Of a DNA stretch of 11,950 nt, positions 7,404 through 11,950 are shown piece by piece (positions within the stretch are counted from its first letter, which is position 1; every line of letters begins with the position of its first letter). This DNA comes from Chrysochromulina parva (taxonomy: Eukaryota; Haptophyta; Prymnesiales; Chrysochromulinaceae): NCBI GenBank assembly GCA_002887195.1, contig PJAB01001836.1:1-11950 (forward strand), read 5' to 3'. The translations under genes were made by a program, and so were the position numbers. The notes beneath the pieces were generated by a model, which did no database searches, was not told the origin of the DNA, and was given only the letters and a program-made list of their open reading frames with translations.

Positions 7404-8984
7404 TCACGTCGTGCTCGTGCCCAACATATTGGCGAGCTTCTCCATGAAGAAGAACTGCAGTGTGCCGTACGGAAGGATTCGCATGTACTGTGGCAGCCAG
7501 CCATTCCACAGCACCAGCGGGCCGCGGGCTGAGACGGCGTCCACGGCGATACGCGCCATGCCACGCGAGCCATCGCCAAGCATGACCTGCGTGCGAATAA
7601 AGTCCACGGGCGCGGTAAAGAAGACCGTGTTAGCGGCGGTGAGGAATGCGGCACCGATTGTGTTGGCCGTTGAGCCCTTCCTCGGGCCGAGCTGTGTCTC
7701 AATCACCTCCTTGGCGGTGTCGTACGAGGCCATCTTGACGGCTCCGAGCGTGACCGCGCGTGCCACCGTCGTGGATGCTCCGCGCCAGAAGGCCCCCACG
7801 CCACCCATCGCAAAAATGTCCCTGGTGTGCGCCATCGTCGAGCGCGGTGGGTTGGTTTGATCGTTCTGCATGCGCGTCTTGAGCAGGTCCGTCGGGTTGG
7901 CGATGAAGGATGCGATGCCACCGGCGAGCCCGCCGGCAAACATCATCTTCCAAAGTGGTGTGTCGCGCGGGGAGCCACAGCCGATTGTGACCTTAATTGG
8001 CTTGTACAGGCCGAAACGTAACGTCGAGTAGGAGAGCTCACGCAGCGCCGACGGATACATGCCCTTCCACAGGGCGTGCACGCCTTCTTCAACCATGATG
8101 ATCCGGAAGCAGTTGCTAATGGAGCCACCGTACTTGCACGGCATCTTGCCGACGCTGCCAGCCTGCAGCCTTACCTTGACCGTCTCGATAGGCTGCACGA
8201 CCGTCTGCGCGACGACGCCGGCCAGCCCGCCCGGCAGGAGCTGCGCCGCAAGGGGCGAGGTGGCCGCGAGGTTGATGATTGGCGTCTTCGTCTCTGACGG
8301 TTTGCTGGCCTGCACTCCGCTGCGTGGCGTCTTGATGCCAAGCTTGCCGAACAGGTCGGCCGCCATTGCAGCCGTGTCGTCGGTGAACGAGACCGACTCG
8401 TCGAGTGACCGAAGGAGATCCTCGGGATCGAGGAGTGCGAATGCCGAACGCCACTCCTCGAAAGAAATCGTGCCGCTTCCGTCAGTATCGACGTTGCGAA
8501 GTAACTCGTCGATTCGTGAGGCCTCACACTTCATGTGCATGCGGTCCAGTAGGAGCTTGAGCTCATCCTTGGTGATCTCGCCGCTGCCATCTACATCGAT
8601 GGCATCGAACGCCGTGCGCAAGCTGTACTCGTGAGCGTCTACATACGCCGAGAACTCGCTGTACTGGATGATGCCATCACCGTCCAGATCAACACGAGCA
8701 AAGATGTCTTCCATTCGGCTTGGCGGCACATGCAGCTTGTCCAGCACCCCGCGAAGGTCGGCCTTGCTCAGTCCGTCCTTGCCTTCCTTGACGTATTCAT
8801 CGAAGAGCGAGCGCTTCCAGCGCTCCTGCGCTTCAAGCGCTGCAGGGCTGAGCACGCTTTTGGTCCGGACGATGGCGGGCATGCCAACTCCGTCGCCAAC
8901 ACTATCGCCGCAGCCCTCGCCTCCGCCTTCGGGGGGGGGGCACCAACTAACTCTCCGCGGTCGATCCAGAACCCGGCGATTCAT
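7404..8984 (-). CDS. EF-hand calcium-binding mitochondrial carrier (SLC25), oxoglutarate/dicarboxylate/UCP-like
   Basis: A 526-residue protein of the inner mitochondrial membrane. Residues 60-178 form an N-terminal EF-hand module. The first hand (about 60-81) is degenerate. Three have full canonical loops at 99-110, 130-141 and 166-177, with Asp at loop positions 1, 3 or 5 and Glu at 12. Residues 244-521 are a complete three-repeat SLC25 carrier with signature motifs PIETVK (265-270), PTDLLK (364-369) and PVDFIR (459-464). The second helix (RELSYSTLRFGLY, 315-326), the ARAV motif (408-411) and the R501 helix match the oxoglutarate/dicarboxylate/UCP group better than the ATP-Mg/Pi (SCaMC) carriers that normally carry EF-hands. 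Calcium in the intermembrane space probably gates transport, by analogy with SCaMC and aralar. ATG codons at 8984 and 8882 (Met35) are both possible. The longer form reads through a ten-base G run, so Met35 may be the real start. Confidence 0.9.
   Translation of the reverse strand: MNRRVLDRPRRVSWCPPPEGGGEGCGDSVGDGVGMPAIVRTKSVLSPAALEAQERWKRSLFDEYVKEGKDGLSKADLRGVLDKLHVPPSRMEDIFARVDLDGDGIIQYSEFSAYVDAHEYSLRTAFDAIDVDGSGEITKDELKLLLDRMHMKCEASRIDELLRNVDTDGSGTISFEEWRSAFALLDPEDLLRSLDESVSFTDDTAAMAADLFGKLGIKTPRSGVQASKPSETKTPIINLAATSPLAAQLLPGGLAGVVAQTVVQPIETVKVRLQAGSVGKMPCKYGGSISNCFRIIMVEEGVHALWKGMYPSALRELSYSTLRFGLYKPIKVTIGCGSPRDTPLWKMMFAGGLAGGIASFIANPTDLLKTRMQNDQTNPPRSTMAHTRDIFAMGGVGAFWRGASTTVARAVTLGAVKMASYDTAKEVIETQLGPRKGSTANTIGAAFLTAANTVFFTAPVDFIRTQVMLGDGSRGMARIAVDAVSARGPLVLWNGWLPQYMRILPYGTLQFFFMEKLANMLGTSTT
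8931..8940. repeat. ten-base G homopolymer near the carrier start
   Basis: Ten consecutive G on the plus strand (C on the coding strand), lying between the two candidate start codons of the carrier gene. A one-base error or slippage here would disconnect the upstream ATG (8984) from the frame but leave the ATG at 8882 intact. Confidence 0.95.
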
Positions 8985-9026
8985 TTACCGGTAAAAAGAC
9001 ACCGGGGGGAGCCGGGTACATGTACC
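8984..9026. promoter_or_regulatory. pair of perfect 12-bp palindromes in the divergent promoter
   Basis: TTTACCGGTAAA at 8984-8995 and GGTACATGTACC at 9015-9026 are both perfect inverted repeats without a spacer, 19 bases apart. They lie between the divergent carrier and Deg1 genes. The second contains two GTAC cores, the core bound by plant and algal SBP-domain factors such as Chlamydomonas CRR1. Binding sites for dimeric factors are possible, but no factor is shown. The first palindrome touches the upstream candidate start codon of the carrier. Confidence 0.35.
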
Positions 9027-9382
9027 ATGCCCACGAGTATGCACATTTGCACAGCCAGAGCGAGATGCTGCGAAGGACCGATTCATTCAAGTTGTACACA
9101 CTGGGGGAAACGTTCCACAGTTTGCCATCACGGCAAGACAAAAAATTCCGATGACCAAACAGTCGACCATACTTGCATTGGAATTTGGATTATGACCGAA
9201 AAAAGGGGTTTTCAGGTGTGCATGTACGACGTGGGCTCGACTCCCAAGTCGGGTCTGAACAGATCTATGCGGACTCAACCCCACTGTGCAATCAGTTTCG
9301 AGACTCGTCAAAGCGGCAGTCGCAGTGGGACGCGACAGGCTGTCGGCTTTCCTTCTCGGCGACTCGGCGACTAGCAATTGCT
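8985..9382. promoter_or_regulatory. divergent intergenic promoter region
   Basis: A 398-bp gap between the carrier (-) and the Deg1-like protease (+), and about 500 bp if the carrier starts at 8882. It must hold both promoters and 5' UTRs. It is richer in A/T than its neighbours, with poly-A strings near 9139-9145 and 9198-9204. The Deg1 frame stays open back to about 9173 without an ATG. A TTTTCAG sequence ending at 9215 is an acceptable splice acceptor, so an upstream exon encoding an ER signal is conceivable. No clear TATA box is visible. Confidence 0.45.
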
Positions 9383-10824
9383 ATGCGCGGTGCGACTCTC
9401 ACCACCCGAGTGCGCACCTCACGCGTGCCGTCGCCGCGAGCGCTCGCCGATCCGGCGCATTGGCAGCGCACGCTACTCTCGAGCGTGCTGGCTGCCACGC
9501 TTACTTGGAGCAGCGGCCCTCTCACAGCGCATGCTTCTGACCTGGGCATGGCTATCTCGGAATTGCAGAAGCAGGAGCAGACGGTGGCGGACCTCTTCTC
9601 GCGCGCCAGGCCCTCCGTGGTCTTCATCACTACTTTCGTCCAAAAGACGGATCGTATGTCAATGAGTGCAACAGAGGTGTCGGCGGGCACGGGGTCAGGC
9701 TTCGTGTGGGATGATGCTGGTCACATTGTGACCAACTATCACGTCATCCGGTCCGCCGAGGCTGCCAAGGTGGTCCTAACGGACGAAAATGGTCTGCAGA
9801 AGCGATTCGACGCCAGGCTCGTCGGGTATAATCCGGACAAGGACGTGGCCGTCCTCAAAATCGATGCAGGTCTCAGTAGGCCGCCGCCAATCTCCTTAGG
9901 CTCATCGAGCAGTCTGCGCGTCGGTCAGACGACGCTTGCGATCGGCAATCCTTTTGGGCTCGACCACACGCTGACCATGGGTGTCGTCTCGGGGCTCGGG
10001 CGCGAAGTGCAGTCGCCATCCGGACGGCCGATCACCAACGTCATCCAGACGGACGCCGCAATCAACCCGGGCAACTCTGGCGGTGCTCTGCTTGACTCGT
10101 CGGGTCGGCTGATCGGGATGAACACGGCCATCTACTCGCCCTCGGGTGCCTCTGCTGGCATCGGTTTCGGTGGGTGCTCTGCCGCCGGCGTGGCCTGTGG
10201 ACTGGAGCGGTGTTGCGAGCGCGCCCGCGCGGACGTCTCATACCCCGTCTCATACCCCTCACCCCTTCCCACGCGCCCACCTTGCCCTGGCTCCGCAGCC
10301 ATCCCAGTTGACACTCTCAAGTACCAGGTGAACACGATCATTAAGGACGGCAAGGTGACGCGGCCGGCGATCGGCATCTCATACATGAGCTACGGCCAGG
10401 CGCGCGCGCTCGGTGTCGATCGAGGCGTGCTGGTTCTCGATGTACCCGAGCAGTCAAGCGCAGACAAGGCGGGCCTGCGGGGCTCCTACCGGTCGAGATC
10501 CGGCGAGATCGTCATCGGGGACGTGATTACCGCAGTCAACAGCGACGTGGTCCGTGGCGCCGCCCACCTCAGTCCCCACTACCTCGTTCTAGGACCTCTG
10601 CTCCCCATCAGTATCTCACAGCGCAAGCGCGCCCCTCGAGGGCTGTCTCCTCCGTCGTCTGTCCCCCGCGATCGCAGGTTGATGATGACATCGAGCTCTT
10701 CCGTGCGATAGACAAGTTCAAGCCAGGCGACCGCGTGACGCTGACAGTCTCGCGTTTCGACGAGGACGACAATGAGCAGGAGCTCCGTATCCCAATCACC
10801 TTGCAGGCAATGGACACCGCGTAG
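9383..10824 (+). CDS. DEG1: Deg1-like thylakoid-lumen serine protease (DegP/HtrA), three exons
   Basis: An ATP-independent serine protease of the DegP/HtrA family. Joining 9383-10169, 10299-10549 and 10678-10824 gives 394 residues. The leader (1-50) has a hydrophobic core and an AHA|S site, typical of thylakoid-lumen import. The catalytic triad is H120 (TNYHVI), D154 (DKDVAVL) and S232 (NPGNSGGA). GNPFGLDHTLT and QTDAAINPGNSGG closely resemble plant Deg1, which degrades damaged photosystem II proteins and helps its assembly. A single PDZ domain runs from about 285 to 392. It carries the Deg1-type insertion between AGL and IGDVIT. Splicing is supported by homology: exon 1 ends in GIGF and exon 2 continues AIPVD. 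Exon 2 ends VITAVNSDV and exon 3 continues VDDDIELF, restoring the PDZ motif. An unspliced reading would insert 43 residues and lose the PDZ end. An upstream exon carrying an ER signal cannot be excluded. Confidence 0.9.
10170..10298 (+). other. intron 1 of the Deg1-like gene (GT-AG, 129 bp, phase 1)
   Basis: The donor is GTGGGT at 10170 and the acceptor is CTCCGCAG ending at 10298. Removal restores Gly-Phe-Ala-Ile-Pro-Val-Asp, the expected Deg1 sequence. The length is a multiple of three and has no in-frame stop, so a retained intron stays translatable. It contains a perfect 12-bp tandem repeat, GTCTCATACCCC, at 10235-10258, just before a C-rich tract. Confidence 0.9.
10550..10677 (+). other. 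intron 2 of the Deg1-like gene (GT-AG, 128 bp, phase 0)
   Basis: The donor is GTCCGT at 10550 and the acceptor is ATCGCAG ending at 10677. Removal joins SDV to VDDDIELF, giving the exact residue count expected for the end of a Deg PDZ domain. Retention would shift the frame and end translation at 10709-10711, before the last PDZ strands. Its length is one base short of intron 1, and both end in a CGCAG-type acceptor. Confidence 0.88.
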
Positions 10825-11651
10825 CCCCTCCTGAGCCCAACTGGCAACCAGCATGCTCTTAGGCAATAGGACATCACGCTCGCGGCTCGCGCTTGCGGGT
10901 GCGCGCAGGAGTACGTCGACGCCCCCGACGGCTTAGTCCCGTTGACCATGAACTACGGGGTGAAGTTATAGAACAGAATTCCCGAAAGGGATCGGGCGCA
11001 CCCGGGAGCGCACCCCGGAGCGAGCATCACCATGATGCGGGCGACCCGGCGCCCGGGACAGGTGAGCGGGCCTGCGTTTCCAGACCGGAATTACTCAACG
11101 TGTAGTTAGCAACGGCTATAAACCAGATTTTAGTCTGGCGATCTGGCGTGTCCGATCCGATCCCGTCCGCGGCATCCCGCGATCGCTCATACAAGATCTC
11201 ACATCGCACATGTGACATGCGATGCGGTGTATGTGTGTGGTCGAGGTCCTACATGTAACGTCAGGCAGATGGGCCTCTCTCGCAACGATGCGCCCGCGCA
11301 GCTGTCCGCGCCGAGTACGCGCCGGTGGCAGTGGCAGTCCTCCAGCCGATGTCGTGAGCACAAAAATACCACGCATACAGTACCAATACCACCGCATACT
11401 TGTGCCCGAAAAAAACCAAAAGTGGTATTTACCACCCAAATACCGGGAAATAGACAACACTGGCCCCCCCCAAGTCCGTAAGAGGTTCTTAGATGTCACC
11501 ACTGGACAAACACTCTTCGACTCGCGCGCGGAAACTCCGCGCGCCCTTTCACCGGGACGGCGCTTGACGTAACTCTACGTGCATGCGACCGGAACGTCCC
11601 GGACCCGGTTTACCGACTCGCACAATCACTGCGTGAATCCGTTACGCATGC
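10825..11651. other. 827-bp region without a supported gene
   Basis: It follows the Deg1 stop codon and precedes the stop of the edge gene on the minus strand, so it is another convergent gap. I find no gene family, tRNA or rRNA. Structure includes three hairpins: CCAGA/TCTGG at 11123-11138, CATCGCA/TGCGATG at 11202-11224 and GGTATTT/AAATACC at 11424-11444. There is also a cluster of AATACC motifs (11360-11444) and a G/C-rich hairpin group at 11524-11602. An AG-preceded frame at 10909-10971 ends in MNYGVKL and a stop, and could be a stray exon. Base composition turns less GC-rich from about 11340. Confidence 0.55.
11524..11602. other. cluster of hairpins, possible structured RNA element
   Basis: A perfect 9-bp stem GCGCGCGGA/TCCGCGCGC with a 3-base loop occupies 11524-11544. 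Seven bases later an 8-bp stem CCGGGACG (11552-11559) pairs with CGTCCCGG (11595-11602). It encloses a small ACGTA/TACGT hairpin at 11567-11580. Adjacent perfect stems could fold as an RNA on either strand, but no known RNA family is recognised, and GC-rich DNA makes such stems by chance. Confidence 0.3.
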
Positions 11652-11948
11652 TTACAGATGGTCTCGATACCTGCCATTTCCCGAGCTATTCAGCTCACCT
11701 GGCGTACCACCACCGTCAGTATGCATTGTGGCCCGATTTGCTTCTTTGTTGCGCGGGCATCTTTTCCAACTGCCACCTAAAAAGCCACAGCCCCTGCATT
11801 TCTGTACACCTGCTCCACGTTTTCTTTTAGCGATCTTCTTGAGCTGCGACGTCAGGTCCCGCGCGCGCTCGGCCTTGTCCAGGGCTGCTGAGGCTTTTGC
11901 TATCTTTTCCTCATCTTCCGTCTCAAGGGCGAGCTCGAGGGCCGCCAT
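11652..11948 (-). CDS. partial gene cut by the window edge: charged helix plus degenerate zinc knuckle
   Basis: An open frame of 98 residues on the minus strand, ending at 11652. The first codon of this frame is an ATG at 11948, two bases from the edge, so it may be internal to a larger gene. Residues 3-44 are a charged, probably helical segment rich in Glu, Lys and Ala. Residues 51-64 have the CCHC zinc-knuckle spacing C-x2-C-x4-x-x4-C, followed by Pro. The usual His is Gly59, so the knuckle is probably unable to bind zinc in the normal way. The last 30 residues are low in character and may be read-through. A GT at the codons before residue 48 could be an intron donor, in which case only the helical part is coding. 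Zinc knuckles of this kind occur in RNA-binding proteins and at the ends of transposase or Gag-like proteins. Confidence 0.4.
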   Translation of the reverse strand: MAALELALETEDEEKIAKASAALDKAERARDLTSQLKKIAKRKRGAGVQKCRGCGFLGGSWKRCPRNKEANRATMHTDGGGTPGELNSSGNGRYRDHL

Positions 11949-11950
11949 CG

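Noticed and set aside
10146..10331. Reading the Deg1 gene as one uninterrupted 512-codon frame from 9173 to 10711
   Set aside because: That reading lacks an ATG at its start, inserts 43 unrelated residues between GIGF and AIPV, and loses the PDZ end that is present downstream in another frame. Two GT-AG introns repair all of this.
1..11950. CRISPR array, insertion sequence, prophage or biosynthetic cluster
   Set aside because: No spaced direct repeats, transposase, phage gene or pathway enzyme set is visible, and the window appears to be eukaryotic nuclear DNA.

Overview
The window looks like nuclear DNA from a GC-rich unicellular alga. Genes are widely spaced and not arranged in operons. 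One gene has two spliceosomal GT-AG introns. The products are eukaryotic types: an EGF-like/transmembrane protein, an EF-hand mitochondrial carrier, a C2H2 zinc finger and a plant-type Deg1 protease. Two leaders suggest a plastid: the Deg1 protein has a thylakoid-lumen-like leader ending AHA|S, and the DUF1415 protein has a signal-peptide-like leader followed by a TAF motif. That second leader fits a secondary red plastid (haptophyte, stramenopile or cryptophyte). A haptophyte is my best guess, but nothing in the window settles it.

Layout. 1-248: intergenic DNA with a CTTG microsatellite. 249-2516 (+): large surface-type protein with a propeller-like ectodomain, an EGF-like module, a membrane anchor and a low-complexity tail. 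2653-3933 (+): probably organelle-targeted DUF1415 protein whose N-terminal half looks like a decayed second copy of the domain. 4169-5131 (+): unrecognised charged helical protein built on four exact 49-residue repeats. 5132-6081: non-coding DNA between convergent genes, with an extremely GC-rich core. 6082-6963 (-): small C2H2 zinc-finger protein. 7404-8984 (-): mitochondrial carrier with EF-hands, whose carrier half resembles the oxoglutarate/dicarboxylate/UCP group. 8985-9382: divergent promoter region with two perfect 12-bp palindromes. 9383-10824 (+): Deg1-like protease in three exons. 10825-11651: non-coding DNA with hairpins. 11652-11948 (-): a gene piece cut by the window edge, with a degenerate zinc knuckle.

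I see no single pathway linking these genes and no defence, biosynthetic or mobile cassette. A loose organelle theme runs through three genes: plastid proteolysis, a probable plastid DUF1415 protein, and a calcium-responsive mitochondrial carrier. The points most worth following are the 49-residue repeat protein, the internally duplicated DUF1415 protein, and the joining of EF-hands to a dicarboxylate-type carrier.
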